Source of the DNA: Liquorilactobacillus capillatus DSM 19910
GTDB taxonomy: Bacteria > Bacillota > Bacilli > Lactobacillales > Lactobacillaceae
Reading direction: 5' to 3'
DNA: 64,000 nucleotides
Assembly (NCBI RefSeq): GCF_001434915.1
Contig: NZ_AZEF01000061.1
Span: 45,126-109,125, forward strand
The notes below the pieces were generated by a model that worked only from the letters and a program-made list of their open reading frames with translations, was not told where the DNA came from and did no database searches. Positions within the stretch are counted from its first letter, which is position 1; each line of letters opens with the position of its first letter. Made by a program: the position numbers and the translations under genes. Below, one piece after another: positions 23,079 through 38,049 of the stretch.

Positions 23079-23858
23079 CTACGCTTCTTCATCCACTAAT
23101 TTAATGTCCAGGCCTAATTCATCCCGCAAGCCAGTATATCCTTCATCCTCAAGCCGTTTAGCCAGCTCAGGTCCACCTTGCTTAACGATTTTTCCGCCCA
23201 TCATAACATGAACAACATCTGGAACGATATAATTTAACAAGCGCTGATAATGTGTAATAATCAATGATCCAAACTCTGGACCACGCATCTGATTAACTCC
23301 ACGTGAAACAACCTTTAACGCATCAATATCCAAGCCTGAATCGATCTCGTCTAGAATAGCGAATTTAGGTTCGATCATCATTAACTGCAAAATTTCATTT
23401 CTTTTCTTCTCACCGCCGGAAAAGCCTTCATTCAAATAGCGATCCGCCATTTCTTCAGTCATATCTAAAACTTGCATTGTTTTATCCAGTTTCTTTAAGA
23501 ACTTACGAATTGAGAGCGACTTATCTTCTGGCAAGCGAGCATTTACAGCCCCCCGAATAAACTCTGCGTTAGTTATCCCGGGAATCTCTGCTGGATACTG
23601 CATCGCCAAGAAAAGGCCCGCACGTGCGCGTTCATCAACTGGCAGATCAAGAATATTTTCACCATTCAACAAAACCTCACCTTGTGTGACTTTATAGGCA
23701 GGATGACCCATAATAGCCTGTGATAATGTTGATTTCCCAGTTCCATTTGGCCCCATAATAGCGTGAATCTCACCCGTGTTCATTGTCAGATTGACACCCT
23801 TTAAAATCTTCTTACCATCGATCGATACATGCAAATCCTTAACTTCAAGTTTTGACAT
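23079..23858 (-). CDS. sufC: Fe-S assembly ATPase SufC
   Basis: The 259-residue ABC-type ATPase of the SUF complex has Walker A GPNGTGKSTL near residue 36, the signature FSGGEKKRNEILQLM and Walker B FAILDEIDSGLDID. It drives conformational change in SufBD during cluster assembly. The start is taken as ATG 23858 (MSKLEVKDLHVS) with GGGGGAA upstream; a TTG at 23873 is inside the ribosome site region. First gene of sufCDSUB. Confidence 0.96.
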   Translation of the reverse strand: MSKLEVKDLHVSIDGKKILKGVNLTMNTGEIHAIMGPNGTGKSTLSQAIMGHPAYKVTQGEVLLNGENILDLPVDERARAGLFLAMQYPAEIPGITNAEFIRGAVNARLPEDKSLSIRKFLKKLDKTMQVLDMTEEMADRYLNEGFSGGEKKRNEILQLMMIEPKFAILDEIDSGLDIDALKVVSRGVNQMRGPEFGSLIITHYQRLLNYIVPDVVHVMMGGKIVKQGGPELAKRLEDEGYTGLRDELGLDIKLVDEEA

Positions 23859-24015
23859 TGACGATTCCCCCAATTAATGTATGCTAACATTCTATCCCAG
23901 CTGCGAATCATTTTCAATTGATACTAGTTATCACAAATTGACATAAACCACTTACTTAGACCGTTTTTAGTGGTTATTGCTGTCCCTTTATTTATCAAAA
24001 CTAATTATCAAGTAG

Positions 24016-24369
24016 CTATTTCCATTCAGCTTCATAAACATTTTCTTTAAAACCACATGTCACATGATCCCCTTCAACTAGCAATGGTCTTTTAATCAAC
24101 TTACCATCACTTGCTAGAAGCCGACTTGCCTCTTGAATATCCATTGTTGGCACTTTATTTTTAAGTTGCAACTCACGGTATTTTATACCACTAGTATTAA
24201 AAAAGTATTTAAGCGGACGTTCGCTGTTCTTAATCCATTCAGCCAGTTGCTTTGCTACAGGTGGCTCTTTGATAAGATCTATTTTTGTATATTCTACTGC
24301 GTTTTCATCTAACCATTTCTGTGCCTTACGACAAGTGCTGCACCTGTTATAACAATAAAATATTTTCAT
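24016..24369 (-). CDS. ArsC/Spx-family thioredoxin-fold protein
   Basis: The 117-residue protein starts MKIFYCYNRCSTCRKAQKWL, with a CXXC pair as in arsenate-reductase-like proteins (YffB/Spx/MgsR group), and ends with RPLLVEGDHVTCGFKENVYEAEW, the usual KRPLxxxxxxxxVGF region. It may be a redox enzyme or an RNA-polymerase-binding Spx paralogue; the lack of typical Spx RNAP-contact residues cannot be judged here. Single gene on the minus strand, 143 bp downstream of nothing obvious, start with GAAGGGAAG. Confidence 0.8.
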   Translation of the reverse strand: MKIFYCYNRCSTCRKAQKWLDENAVEYTKIDLIKEPPVAKQLAEWIKNSERPLKYFFNTSGIKYRELQLKNKVPTMDIQEASRLLASDGKLIKRPLLVEGDHVTCGFKENVYEAEWK

Positions 24370-24408
24370 ACTGCTAACTTCCCTTCGACTGACTCTTTAC
24401 CTTATTAT

Positions 24409-24443
24409 ACAAAAAAAGACCAACTATAAACATAGTTAATCTT
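24409..24443 (-). terminator. Terminator of rodA
   Basis: On the minus strand a 12-bp stem (AAGATTAACTAT with ATAGTTGGTCTT, two G-U pairs), GTTT loop, then a run of seven T. Confidence 0.6.
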
Positions 24444-24453
24444 AATCCGTTCT

Positions 24454-25653
24454 TTAATGAAATTCCTTACTACTACTAAACATGTAACTCTTATTATGAA
24501 AGCGCATCGACATAATTAAACCTATTCCAATCATATTCCCGATCAGAGCTGAACCACCTTGACTAATGAAAGGCAAGGGAATCCCTGTTAATGGTAAAAG
24601 ACCGATACTCATTCCAATATTTTCAAAAACATGGAAGAGGATCATCATAATAACGCCCGTCGATATATACGCATAAAACTCATTCTTAGTATCAAAAGTA
24701 ACTTGAATCATTTGAAAAATCAGTAACAGGTAGATGAAAATCAAGACACAACCACCGATAAAGCCAAAGTTTTCACCAATAACTGAAAAAATCATATCAG
24801 ATTCACGTACCGGCACGTAAACCTTGGAAACATCAAACCCTTTTCCCAACAAACTGCCTGAACCAATGGCCTTCATACTCTGCCACAACTGGTAACTACT
24901 GCCAGAAGTACTAGCTGAAGGATTTAACCAAGCTTCAACTCGATCAAACTGATAAGCTTTGAAACCAAAGTTCATTAAAATATTTCGTCCGTAGACAACT
25001 AAGAAAATAGCTGTTCCACCAACTACAGTAGCAAAGGTAACAACAGGTACAATAATTTTCCATGTGATTCCTGAAACTAAAATAACACCACCTAAAATGG
25101 CAAAAAAGACAAGCATCGTCCCAAAATCATTTTGGAGTTTTAATAAAACTGCAATTGGCAGTGTCCAAGCGATCATCTTACCCAATAAACGCCAATCAGA
25201 ATTCGTTGTGTGCACAGGGTACTCACTATTATGCTGTGACACAACTCGCCCTAAGATTAAAATATACGCAGGTTTCATAATCTCTGACGGCTGAAAAGTC
25301 AGTCCCGCAATAGAAAACCAGCTTTTTGCGCCCGTACTATTAAAATATGCTCGGCTATAAAAAACTAAGACCAGCAATAGGAGTACAATCCCTACCCCAT
25401 ATACAACGGGTGCCAACTTCCATAACTGTTCAGCATCAAATTGCATAATGATAACCACTGCCGTCGTTCCAAGAACGTACCACACGACCTGCATAATTAT
25501 TGCCTTCATAATACTTGTTGTACTAGTATCATGTTTGGCAGCAACATAAATTGATGCCATTCCGATTACAGCCAGAATCAGTACCGAAAAAATAATACCG
25601 TAATCAATACGCGAATCATCATTATCCGCCCTTGTCAGTTGTTTTTCTGCCAA
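24454..25653 (-). CDS. rodA: Rod-shape peptidoglycan polymerase RodA (SEDS family)
   Basis: About 399 residues with ten hydrophobic segments and SEDS signatures AKSWFSIAGLTFQPSEIMKPAYI, LKLQNDFGTMLVFFAI and GLLPLTGIPLPFISQGGSALIGNMIGIGL, the last identifying RodA/FtsW/SpoVE glycosyltransferases that polymerise lipid II. With mbl and murA nearby, RodA (elongation) rather than FtsW is the better choice. The start is most likely the TTG at 25653 (product MAEKQLTR...), seven bases after GGAGG; the ATG further upstream at 25683 precedes that ribosome site. Confidence 0.9.
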   Translation of the reverse strand: MAEKQLTRADNDDSRIDYGIIFSVLILAVIGMASIYVAAKHDTSTTSIMKAIIMQVVWYVLGTTAVVIIMQFDAEQLWKLAPVVYGVGIVLLLLVLVFYSRAYFNSTGAKSWFSIAGLTFQPSEIMKPAYILILGRVVSQHNSEYPVHTTNSDWRLLGKMIAWTLPIAVLLKLQNDFGTMLVFFAILGGVILVSGITWKIIVPVVTFATVVGGTAIFLVVYGRNILMNFGFKAYQFDRVEAWLNPSASTSGSSYQLWQSMKAIGSGSLLGKGFDVSKVYVPVRESDMIFSVIGENFGFIGGCVLIFIYLLLIFQMIQVTFDTKNEFYAYISTGVIMMILFHVFENIGMSIGLLPLTGIPLPFISQGGSALIGNMIGIGLIMSMRFHNKSYMFSSSKEFH

Positions 25654-25699
25654 AGCTGATCCTCCTTCTAAACAAATATACACTTTTTACTTTTAAGAT

Positions 25700-25735
25700 A
25701 ATAAATGCCGACTAAGATACTAAGCTAGTCGGCAG
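25700..25735 (-). terminator. Hairpin after the DUF2969 gene
   Basis: GCCGACT and AGTCGGC arms (25707-25713 with 25727-25733), then ATTTATTATCTTAAAAG on the minus strand. Weak T tract; may be a partial terminator between the DUF2969 gene and rodA. Confidence 0.45.
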
Positions 25736-25741
25736 AGATAC

Positions 25742-25966
25742 CTAATTAACTCGATGTAGATGGTAGTTGCGAATCAAAATATTGACTGCTTCTTTTTGAG
25801 AACTTGCCTTAAATGTTTCACCATTAGGTAAAGATGCTACAAAACGCTTGCCATCCTGTGTAACGGAGCCAATCTCATTTTGTTCCGTCTTCAATTCTAA
25901 GACGACATTACCGTTAACCATCTTTTCTTCTTCAAAGACCTCAATATTCTTTTCTCTTCTTGCCAC
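25742..25966 (-). CDS. DUF2969 family protein
   Basis: A 74-residue soluble protein (MARREKNIEVFEEEK...; ending ASSQKEAVNILIRNYHLHR) matching the DUF2969 family of lactobacilli and relatives, which is found next to yidD and rodA. No function known and no catalytic motif. Start has AGGAGGAAT upstream. It sits 22 bp after yidD on the same strand, so it probably shares its transcript. Confidence 0.8.
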   Translation of the reverse strand: MARREKNIEVFEEEKMVNGNVVLELKTEQNEIGSVTQDGKRFVASLPNGETFKASSQKEAVNILIRNYHLHRVN

Positions 25967-25988
25967 AGTATTCCTCCTAAATAATACT

Positions 25989-26237
25989 TTACTTTGGAGC
26001 TTTTCGATTTCGTTTTAAGCTAAAATGATCTGGAACCGGATCATATCCTCCACGAACAAAGGGATGACAGCGTAAAAGCCGCGCGAGTCCCATCAATGTT
26101 CCCTTTAATGCACCATGCTTTTTTAAAGCTTCCAGCATATAATGCGAGCAGGTTGGATAATAACGACAGCTTGGAGGAAACAAAGGGGAAATAAACTTTT
26201 GATAGCCGCGAACCAACATTATCAGTAAGCTTCTCAT
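25989..26237 (-). CDS. yidD: Membrane protein insertion efficiency factor YidD
   Basis: The 82-residue protein has the YidD pattern: [27 protein letters not shown] with two conserved Cys, [25 protein letters not shown] with the third. It is a small membrane-associated protein that helps YidC-dependent insertion. It lies 48 bp after mbl and before the DUF2969 gene, all on the minus strand, a normal position in lactobacilli. Confidence 0.93.
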   Translation of the reverse strand: MRSLLIMLVRGYQKFISPLFPPSCRYYPTCSHYMLEALKKHGALKGTLMGLARLLRCHPFVRGGYDPVPDHFSLKRNRKAPK

Positions 26238-26285
26238 TTACTTGCCTACCGCCCTTCTTTTCGATACAAACTCGACCCGAACAGC

Positions 26286-27281
26286 TTACTTCTTAGCCTT
26301 TTTACTCTTAGTAATATGGTCTAATAAGAAACCAGTTCCTAAAGCGACGTCATCTAAAGGTGTGGAAGCAACCATAACTGGAACTTTCAAGTTATCGGAG
26401 AATAATTGATCAATCCCGTCTAATAATGCACCACCACCAGTTAGAATTACTCCGCGATCAATAATATCAGCAGCTAATTCTGGTGGTGTCTGTTCCAGAA
26501 CTTCTTTAGCAGCTGCAATTACTCCCAGCATCGTATCACGCAATGCCTGTTCAATCTCATCAGAGGATAACTTAATTGTCCGTGGTAAGCCATTAACGAT
26601 GTCACGCCCTCTAATCTCCATCTCTTTTTTACGGTGCCCCGCAACAACAGTCCCGATTTCCATTTTAGCCTTCTCAGCTGTCCGTTCACCAATCTGGAGC
26701 GAATGTCTCTTTTTAACATAAGCTGAAATATCACTGCTTAAGCGGTCACCCGCAACACGCAAAGAACGGCTAACAACGATGTCGCCCAATGAAATTACGG
26801 CGATATCACTTGTTCCACCACCAATATCAATTACCATGTTTCCATGCGGTTGGAAAATATCAAGACCTGCTCCGATCGCAGCTACTTTTGGCTCTTCTTC
26901 CAAGTAGACATTCCCACCACCAGATTTTTCAGCAGCTTGGCGAATTGCTTTGCGCTCAATTGAAGTCGTGTTGGTTGGGCAACAAATCAAAATATTAGGC
27001 TTAGACATAAAGCCCTTAACGTTTAATTTTTTTATAAAGTATGAAAGCATTTGCTCAGTTATATCAAAATCAGCGATTACACCGTCTTTAAGCGGGCGAA
27101 TCGCACGAATATTACTTGGAGTACGTCCAACCATTTTGTACGCTTCCGAACCCACTGCCAAGACGCGTCCCGTATGCGTATCGATTGCAACTACTGAAGG
27201 TTCATTTAAAACAATGCCCTTACCTTGCACATTGATTAAAACATTAGCAGTTCCCAAATCGATACCAATATCTTTAGCCAT
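26286..27281 (-). CDS. mbl: MreB/Mbl actin-like rod-shape protein
   Basis: 331 residues. The N-terminus MAKDIGIDLGTANVLINVQGKGIVLNEPSVVAID is that of the Mbl branch of MreB proteins; the phosphate-2 loop VIDIGGGTSDIAVISLG and GVILTGGGALLDG are intact. It polymerises at the membrane and guides RodA and wall synthesis along the cell cylinder. The neighbourhood murA-mbl-yidD-DUF2969-rodA supports Mbl rather than the mreBCD copy. Ribosome site GAAGGAGAG. 197 bp after murA. Confidence 0.92.
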   Translation of the reverse strand: MAKDIGIDLGTANVLINVQGKGIVLNEPSVVAIDTHTGRVLAVGSEAYKMVGRTPSNIRAIRPLKDGVIADFDITEQMLSYFIKKLNVKGFMSKPNILICCPTNTTSIERKAIRQAAEKSGGGNVYLEEEPKVAAIGAGLDIFQPHGNMVIDIGGGTSDIAVISLGDIVVSRSLRVAGDRLSSDISAYVKKRHSLQIGERTAEKAKMEIGTVVAGHRKKEMEIRGRDIVNGLPRTIKLSSDEIEQALRDTMLGVIAAAKEVLEQTPPELAADIIDRGVILTGGGALLDGIDQLFSDNLKVPVMVASTPLDDVALGTGFLLDHITKSKKAKK

Positions 27282-27477
27282 AATTACTCTCCTTCAATAA
27301 ATTGGATGTATAGTTGCACAATCATTTAGCACTAGCATAGATTATATGCAAAAAATCATTACCATTATAGCACAAATCAACTTGCACAAAAATACACAAT
27401 CAGCTGTCGAGACTAAACAATATAAAAAATTAAGATTAGTATAGCTGATACTGAGTAGTAATTAGGCAGTGATTACT

Positions 27478-28782
27478 TTAAACATGACTGTTTTTATACA
27501 CTTGATAAGCTTCACAACTTTCATCATCGATTCGTTTTATCTCAGCACCCAAACCAGCTAATTTCTGGTGGAAATTATAGTAGCCACGATCTAAGTATTT
27601 CAGTTGGGAAACTTGTGTGTAACCTTTTGCGACTAAGCCGGCCAAAATCAATGCGGCAGCTGCTCGGAGGTCAGTTGCTTCGACCTCTGCGCCATGAAAA
27701 TCTGTTGGTCCCTGCAATGCAACTGAATTACCTTCAACATTGAACTTAGCATTCATACGACGCAACTCTTCGAGGTGCATAAAACGGTTTTCAAAAACGG
27801 TTTCTGTTAATATACTTGTCCCTACTGCCATTAATTGCAACACTGAAAGCTGCGGCTGCATATCAGTTGGAAAACCGGGATGCGGCAATGTTTTCACTGA
27901 AACAGGCTTTAATTTATCTGTTCCAATAATTCGAATTCCTTCATCACATTCAATAACTGTTACACCCATCTCTTCTAGTTTTGAGATAAGTGGTTTATTA
28001 TGTTCTGCAATAGCATTTTTGATCAACACATTTCCTCTGGTTACAGCTGCAGCTACCATGAAAGTGCCTGCTTCAATCCGATCTTGAATAATCGTATGTT
28101 GTACACCATGCAAGCTCTTAACCCCAACAATCTTAATCGTTTCTGTTCCCGCACCAGTAACTTTGGCACCCATTCGGTTAAGGAAGTTAGCTAGATCAAC
28201 GATTTCAGGTTCACGTGCAACATTCTCAATGATAGTTGTTCCTTTAGCTAGTGTCGCTGCCATCATAATATTTTGTGTTGCACCAACACTCGGAAAATCA
28301 AGGTAGATATTTGCTCCCACCAGGCCAGTCGTGAAAGCCTCAATATAACCATCATGCTGTTCAACCTGTGCGCCCATTGCAGCCAAGCCCTTTAAATGTA
28401 GATCAATCGGTCGTGAGCCAATAGCACACCCACCAGGCATTGCAACCTTAGCATGCTTTAATCTCGCTAAAAGAGGGCCAAAAACAACGATTGAGGCCCG
28501 CATCTTGGAGACATATTTAAATGGTGCTTCATACGAAGGTTGAGCTGTTGCATCTAAAGAAACAGTTTTCTTCTCTTTATCCATCGCAACTTTAACGTTT
28601 AAAAAACGGAGCATATTATTCATCATATGAACATCTGACAAATCTGGAACATTCTCTAAATAAGTTTGCCCTTCACTCGCTAATAACCCAGCTGCCAAAA
28701 TAGGTAGAACTGCATTTTTGGCTCCTTCAATTCTAACTTCACCTTTTAATGGTTTCCCACCGCGCACGATAATTTTTTCCAA
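27478..28782 (-). CDS. murA: UDP-N-acetylglucosamine 1-carboxyvinyltransferase
   Basis: The 434-residue enzyme adds enolpyruvate from PEP to UDP-GlcNAc, the first committed step of peptidoglycan synthesis. [24 protein letters not shown] at the N-terminus and [19 protein letters not shown] with catalytic Cys119 are diagnostic; since Cys is kept, it should be sensitive to fosfomycin. [18 protein letters not shown] lies in the second domain. Firmicutes often have two copies; this is the one next to the ATP synthase operon. Ribosome site GGAGGAAT. Confidence 0.95.
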   Translation of the reverse strand: MEKIIVRGGKPLKGEVRIEGAKNAVLPILAAGLLASEGQTYLENVPDLSDVHMMNNMLRFLNVKVAMDKEKKTVSLDATAQPSYEAPFKYVSKMRASIVVFGPLLARLKHAKVAMPGGCAIGSRPIDLHLKGLAAMGAQVEQHDGYIEAFTTGLVGANIYLDFPSVGATQNIMMAATLAKGTTIIENVAREPEIVDLANFLNRMGAKVTGAGTETIKIVGVKSLHGVQHTIIQDRIEAGTFMVAAAVTRGNVLIKNAIAEHNKPLISKLEEMGVTVIECDEGIRIIGTDKLKPVSVKTLPHPGFPTDMQPQLSVLQLMAVGTSILTETVFENRFMHLEELRRMNAKFNVEGNSVALQGPTDFHGAEVEATDLRAAAALILAGLVAKGYTQVSQLKYLDRGYYNFHQKLAGLGAEIKRIDDESCEAYQVYKNSHV

Positions 28783-28871
28783 TACAATTCCTCCAAAAAT
28801 GTCTTATTATTCGACAACTAATTAATTTCACGATAATAAAAAACAATTACGAAACATATGCTCGATCAAAG

Positions 28872-29102
28872 CTAAAGCAAATATGTAAGATTACGGACAT
28901 TATCAACAAAGCTGAGGAAGAAAGAGCTGCAAGTATAGCCGATTGTAATTGCGAGCATTACTAACAAAATATTAAAATATTTTTGCCGACTCGGAGTTAC
29001 CCACCGATCGAGACGTAAAGTCTGCAAACTAACAAACGCTAAAGTAATAAAAACGAAGTGACTCACTAATGTTAACAAAGCTAAAAAGCCATAATACTTC
29101 AT
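28872..29102 (-). CDS. DUF1146 family membrane protein (YwzB-like)
   Basis: 76 residues with two membrane helices (about 6-28 and 43-67) and the motif LRLDRWVTPSRQKYFNILLVMLAITIGY characteristic of DUF1146. Genes of this family regularly lie between the ATP synthase operon and murA in Firmicutes. Function unknown. Start with AAGGGGTTG upstream. Separated from atpC by a strong terminator, so it is expressed independently of it. Confidence 0.82.
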   Translation of the reverse strand: MKYYGFLALLTLVSHFVFITLAFVSLQTLRLDRWVTPSRQKYFNILLVMLAITIGYTCSSFFLSFVDNVRNLTYLL

Positions 29103-29260
29103 TAAAACAACCCCTTATTTCTTTCAGACTAATGATAGCATAAAAAAAATCACCCGTCTCTAAAAATGTAACTAATTTGTAATATTTTAATTATTTTTCC
29201 ATTTAACAGTATATCTTACAAAAAAGTTCCTAAAAATACCCCTTTAAGTACTCCAATACA

Positions 29261-29302
29261 AAAAAAGCTAAGGCATAGGCAAACTATGTCTTAGCTTTTT
29301 TC
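29261..29302. terminator. Terminator of the atp operon
   Basis: AAAAAAGCTAAGGCATAG pairs with CTATGTCTTAGCTTTTTT (one G-U) around a short GCAAA loop, with T runs on both strands; works for atpC on the minus strand. Confidence 0.8.
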
Positions 29303-29333
29303 AAAATATTTATCCAATCCAATTAAGTAGTAC

Positions 29334-29759
29334 TTAATGTTTTGAGATGTTTAACCGATTAACTGCCCGCCGTAGCGAAACCTCTGCACGACGCAATGTA
29401 TCTGTATCATGTTCTTGTTTTGCACGTACTAATTTTTCTTCAGCACGTTTACGAGCACGTTCGGCACGCTCAGAGTCAATATTCTCTTTACGTTCAGCAC
29501 TATTAGCAACAACTGTCGCAGTATTATTAGAAAACTCAACAAAACCACCACTAACGGCAATTTCCTCAAATTTATCCTCAGTTCCTTCAACCTTCATCCG
29601 AACTTCATCGATTTGAAGAGATGCAAGCAAAGGAATGTGATTCGGTAAAACACCGATCTCACCAATAGTTGTCTTAAAAATAGCCATTGTAGTCTGTCCT
29701 TCATAGACACTACCATCAGGAGTAACAATATTAACTGTCAAAACAGATTGCTCAGCCAT
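29334..29759 (-). CDS. atpC: ATP synthase epsilon subunit
   Basis: 141 residues: an N-terminal beta-sandwich (LTVNIVTPDGSVYEGQTTMAIFKTTIGEIGVLPNHIPLLA) and a C-terminal helical hairpin rich in Arg, Ala and Glu (ERARKRAEEKLVRAKQE...AEVSLRRAVNRLNI). It is part of the central stalk of F1 and regulates ATP hydrolysis. Last gene of atpBEFHAGDC, 14 bp after atpD, followed by the operon terminator. Confidence 0.95.
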   Translation of the reverse strand: MAEQSVLTVNIVTPDGSVYEGQTTMAIFKTTIGEIGVLPNHIPLLASLQIDEVRMKVEGTEDKFEEIAVSGGFVEFSNNTATVVANSAERKENIDSERAERARKRAEEKLVRAKQEHDTDTLRRAEVSLRRAVNRLNISKH

Positions 29760-29773
29760 TAAACGTTACCTCC

Positions 29774-32147
<2,374 letters not shown>

Positions 32148-32166
32148 TAACTCTCACCAACCTTTC

Positions 32167-33693
<1,527 letters not shown>

Positions 33694-33700
33694 TTATAAT

Positions 33701-34243
33701 TCATTTCAATAACAGACGTTTAATATGTGCAATCTTTGTCCTGATTGAACCGTCATAAATATAACTATTCGATTTAAGGATGACCCCGCCGATAATGTCA
33801 GGATCGATCTTTTCATCAAGATAAACTTTTTTAGCACCAACGACGCCTGCAAATGAAGATGCAAGTCTTTCTTTTTGAGCATCTTCTAACTTGATGGCAG
33901 TGATAACAGAAGCTCGAACTGTCTTTTCAAATTCATCGTTCAATCTAATATACTCATTAATAATTGCATCCAGTGTGCAAAGACGTCCGTAGTCAAAAGT
34001 CATTCTTAGAAGATTGGCCACTGTTTGCGACGCTTTATCTATTAAAAACTGCAGCATCTTCGACTTAGCCGCAAACGAAATTTGTTTGCTTGTCAAAAAT
34101 ACACCTAGCTCTGGCTGATCTGCAAAGACCTTTTTTAATTCGGTCAGTTCCTCTAATAAAGGCTGCCGAAGATCTTGCTCTTCCGCTAAGTCAAACAAAG
34201 CTTGTCCATAACGGTGTGCAACCATTTCTCTACTTAGCTTCAT
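33701..34243 (-). CDS. atpH: ATP synthase delta subunit
   Basis: 180 residues. [19 protein letters not shown] opens the helical N-domain that caps F1, and [31 protein letters not shown] closes the C-domain that holds the b-subunit stalk. I start it at 34243 (MKLSREM), overlapping the end of atpF by 14 bp; the ribosome site is the GGTTGGGG within atpF. Normal length. Confidence 0.94.
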   Translation of the reverse strand: MKLSREMVAHRYGQALFDLAEEQDLRQPLLEELTELKKVFADQPELGVFLTSKQISFAAKSKMLQFLIDKASQTVANLLRMTFDYGRLCTLDAIINEYIRLNDEFEKTVRASVITAIKLEDAQKERLASSFAGVVGAKKVYLDEKIDPDIIGGVILKSNSYIYDGSIRTKIAHIKRLLLK

Positions 34244-34754
34244 TTTGCTTCCCCAACCCTTCGATATAAGTATCAATTAAGGCCTTCTGATCATCTGCGT
34301 TCAAATCCTTGCGAATGATTTTCGAAGCAATTTCAATAGATAATTCTGCAACATCATTTTTTACACTGTCTAAAGCGTCTTGACGTTCACGTGAAATATC
34401 TTCCTTAGCATTCATCTTCAGCGTCTGCGCTTTTTCCTGTGCATCACTAACGATCGTAACTTTCTGCTGTTCACCATTCTTCTTTGCCCGATCAATTATC
34501 TTAGAAGCTTCTGAATGAGAATCCTTCAAGGCTGTCTGACGTTGTGCAGCTAAGTCTTCTGCTTTTTTACGTGCTTCTTCTGCAGAATCAAGATCACCAG
34601 AAATTTTATCAGCACGTTTTTCCATCATTTCGCTAACTGGTCCCCATGCAAAATGCTTCAACAATGCCATCAAGACTATAAATAGGACAAGGTAAAAAAT
34701 CGTATCGCCCCATTGAACCCCGTTTGCAGCACCTAATAAAAATGTTGAACTCAT
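34230..34754 (-). CDS. atpF: ATP synthase b subunit
   Basis: 174 residues with one N-terminal membrane helix (about 16-36, [18 protein letters not shown]) and a long charged coiled coil rich in Ala, Lys and Glu that forms the peripheral stalk ([32 protein letters not shown]). Ribosome site GAGGAGGTG. Located between atpE and atpH, overlapping the latter. Confidence 0.95.
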   Translation of the reverse strand: MSSTFLLGAANGVQWGDTIFYLVLFIVLMALLKHFAWGPVSEMMEKRADKISGDLDSAEEARKKAEDLAAQRQTALKDSHSEASKIIDRAKKNGEQQKVTIVSDAQEKAQTLKMNAKEDISRERQDALDSVKNDVAELSIEIASKIIRKDLNADDQKALIDTYIEGLGKQNEAK

Positions 34755-34815
34755 CTATTGACACCTCCTCTATACTGTCAACACTAAAAACAGCTAAATA
34801 TTGACAAAAGAATTA

Positions 34816-35773
<958 letters not shown>

Positions 35774-36336
35774 CAAGTCTCACCTCTTTTCACGGTTGGA
35801 TGTACGACCCAACAATTATGGGAAAAAGCATGGTACAAAAGGTTTCAAAGAAAATAGCTCTTTGAATACACAAGAAATCATACCACCATTTTACAAAAAA
35901 CACAAAGCGATATTGAAAGTCCAGGAAAGCGTCTCCCATACCGATTTAAGCGGATTAATTAGCCAATAATAATATTTTGTCAAAAAACAATTTTCATTAT
36001 TTTCCATATTTTTGTGCAAATATTATCAGTTAAGATAAAACAAATAACGCTAACAACTGCCAACGACCTTGAATATTTACGCTAATTTATATCTCGCAAG
36101 CAATAGTCAGTGACTGCTAATTAATAATAAATCAAAAAAAGACCGACCAACACGTTGATGCAACACAAAAGGACCGGGTCATTTAACCCAGTCCCTTGTC
36201 ATCAATTAAACTTATTCGTTTCAAAAATTAAGCCTCTACACCATCATAATTGCACAATTAAAAGAATTATCCTTTAACTCCCCCACTAAAGACGTTGCTA
36301 AGCTCAAGTTTTAAAATATCTGCCGTTTAATGATTA
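35774..36336. other. Intergenic region between atpB and upp
   Basis: No gene seen in about 560 bp of AT-rich DNA. On the minus strand a perfect TTGACA (35983-35978) is followed by only poor -10 candidates about 16 bp downstream, so it is a weak suggestion for the atp promoter. The upp terminator is at 36165-36198. A long 5' leader for atpB is likely. Confidence 0.5.
36165..36198 (-). terminator. Terminator of upp
   Basis: On the minus strand a 12-bp stem (AAGGGACTGGGT with ACCCGGTCCTTT, two G-U pairs), 6-nt loop, then TTTTG. Confidence 0.6.
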
Positions 36337-36966
36337 TTATTTTGTTCCGAAAAGACGATCACCAGCATCACCAAGTCCAGGAACAATATAGCCATTCTCA
36401 TCTAAACGTTCATCTAAAGCAGCTGCAAAAACATCAATATCAGGATGTGCATCCCGTAATGCTTTCACACCTTCAGGAGCAGCAACTAAACAAACGAACT
36501 TAATATTGATTGCCCCACGCTTTTTAAGTGCATCTACAGCCATAATAGCTGAACCGCCTGTTGCTAACATCGGATCTACAATGAAGATATCCCGACTAGC
36601 AAGATTATCTGGCATTTTGACAAAATACTCTGTTGGTTTCAAAGTCTTTTCATCACGATACATTCCAACATGACCAACCTTAGCTGCCGGAATCAGTTCA
36701 AGGATTCCATCGACCATTCCCAAACCAGCACGAAGAATAGGTACAATTACTACTTTTTTACCTGCAAGACGTTTCTTAACAGTCGTCGTAATTGGTGTCT
36801 TAACTTCGTAGTCTTCTAAAGGCATATCACGTGAGACCTCATAAGCCATTAATTCTGCAATTTCATTAACGACCTGTCTGAATTCTCTGGTTCCGCAATC
36901 TTCGTTCCGAATAATCGTTAACTTATGTTGTATCAGTGGGTGATCCAATACTTCAAACTTTCCCAA
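36337..36966 (-). CDS. upp: Uracil phosphoribosyltransferase
   Basis: 209 residues starting (M)[20 protein letters not shown], the normal N-terminus. The PRPP-binding loop [11 protein letters not shown] and the uracil-binding end [24 protein letters not shown] are intact. It converts uracil and PRPP to UMP (pyrimidine salvage). The start is most likely the TTG at 36966, eight bases after AAGGAG; the GTG at 36975 directly touches that site. Downstream of sua5 by 66 bp and upstream of the atp operon, all on the minus strand. Confidence 0.95.
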   Translation of the reverse strand: MGKFEVLDHPLIQHKLTIIRNEDCGTREFRQVVNEIAELMAYEVSRDMPLEDYEVKTPITTTVKKRLAGKKVVIVPILRAGLGMVDGILELIPAAKVGHVGMYRDEKTLKPTEYFVKMPDNLASRDIFIVDPMLATGGSAIMAVDALKKRGAINIKFVCLVAAPEGVKALRDAHPDIDVFAAALDERLDENGYIVPGLGDAGDRLFGTK

Positions 36967-37032
36967 TTTAGCCACTCCTTTTTCTTCCTAGTATATTCTA
37001 GCTGATAATGGCCTTTTTTGCTAGCGCAATTT

Positions 37033-38049
37033 TTAGTTTTTAAAAAATTGGTTGCCAGCTGCCTTGCGTAACCTGTTCATATAAGCTGCACCCAAACCTT
37101 CTTCTGGAAAAGCTGCCGCTAAAATATAATGGATTTGCTTCTTATTATCAAAATACCGCAGCCCGGCAAAAAGATGTTGACTCGCAGTATAGATGTCTTT
37201 TCCTAAATCATAGACAAGACAGTTGACTGGTTTTTCGCTTTGCAAGTTTTCGTTTAAGGCCATCACACCAACTTCTTCATGTTGTTTTTTAGCCCACGCT
37301 AGAGCTGCAGACCAATCAGCTTCCTTAACGATTAAGACCTGTGCTGCAGGGGCATAATGTTTATATTTCATCCCGGGTGCCTTCGGTGTTTCCTCAGCTG
37401 CAACCTTATGCCGATCAAAGACTACCTTTTTAGCAAGAAATCGTTCAAGCTCTTCACCTAACACAGCTCCTGGACGTAGCACAACTGGTGTCGTAACTGA
37501 CATGTCTAAGATAGTAGACTCTACTCCGACTGTTGTTGGTCCATCATCAACTATGCCAGCTATTCGACCTTCTAGGTCATGGAAAACATGTGCCGCTGTT
37601 GTCGGGCTGGGTTTGCCGGATGTGTTAGCTGAAGGCCCCACCAGCGGAACACCTACACGCGTAATCAATTCACGCGTAACTCGATTTGCAGGCATCCGAA
37701 ACGCCGCTGTTTCAAGTCCACCAGTTACAGCCTTAGATAATGACCCCGGCTTGATTTTAAAAATCAAGGTCAACGGTCCTGGCCAAAAATGTTTAATTAG
37801 TTTTTGTGCATCCTCATTAAGATCAACAACATACTTTTTCACCATTTCAAGCGAAGAAACGGTAACGATCAGCGGATTATCAGACGGACGTCCTTTAGCT
37901 AGATAAACCCTTTTAACCGCCTGTTCATTAGTTGCATCTGCGCCTAAACCATAAACTGTTTCAGTTGGGAAAGCTATTAATTCTCCCTTTTTCAATTCAG
38001 CAGCTGCTGCTTGTATCTCATCCGCCTTATAGATTTTTGTAATCAACAT
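37033..38049 (-). CDS. ywlC: L-threonylcarbamoyladenylate synthase (Sua5/YwlC)
   Basis: 338 residues: an N-terminal YrdC domain (GELIAFPTETVYGLGADATNEQAVKRVYLAKGRPSDNPLIV, PGPLTLIF, GPSANTSGKPSPT) and a C-terminal Sua5 domain (PGMKYKHYAP onward). It makes the threonylcarbamoyl-AMP intermediate for the t6A modification of tRNAs that read ANN codons. It starts directly after the prmC stop codon, so prfA-prmC-ywlC form one translation-related operon. Confidence 0.94.
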   Translation of the reverse strand: MLITKIYKADEIQAAAAELKKGELIAFPTETVYGLGADATNEQAVKRVYLAKGRPSDNPLIVTVSSLEMVKKYVVDLNEDAQKLIKHFWPGPLTLIFKIKPGSLSKAVTGGLETAAFRMPANRVTRELITRVGVPLVGPSANTSGKPSPTTAAHVFHDLEGRIAGIVDDGPTTVGVESTILDMSVTTPVVLRPGAVLGEELERFLAKKVVFDRHKVAAEETPKAPGMKYKHYAPAAQVLIVKEADWSAALAWAKKQHEEVGVMALNENLQSEKPVNCLVYDLGKDIYTASQHLFAGLRYFDNKKQIHYILAAAFPEEGLGAAYMNRLRKAAGNQFFKN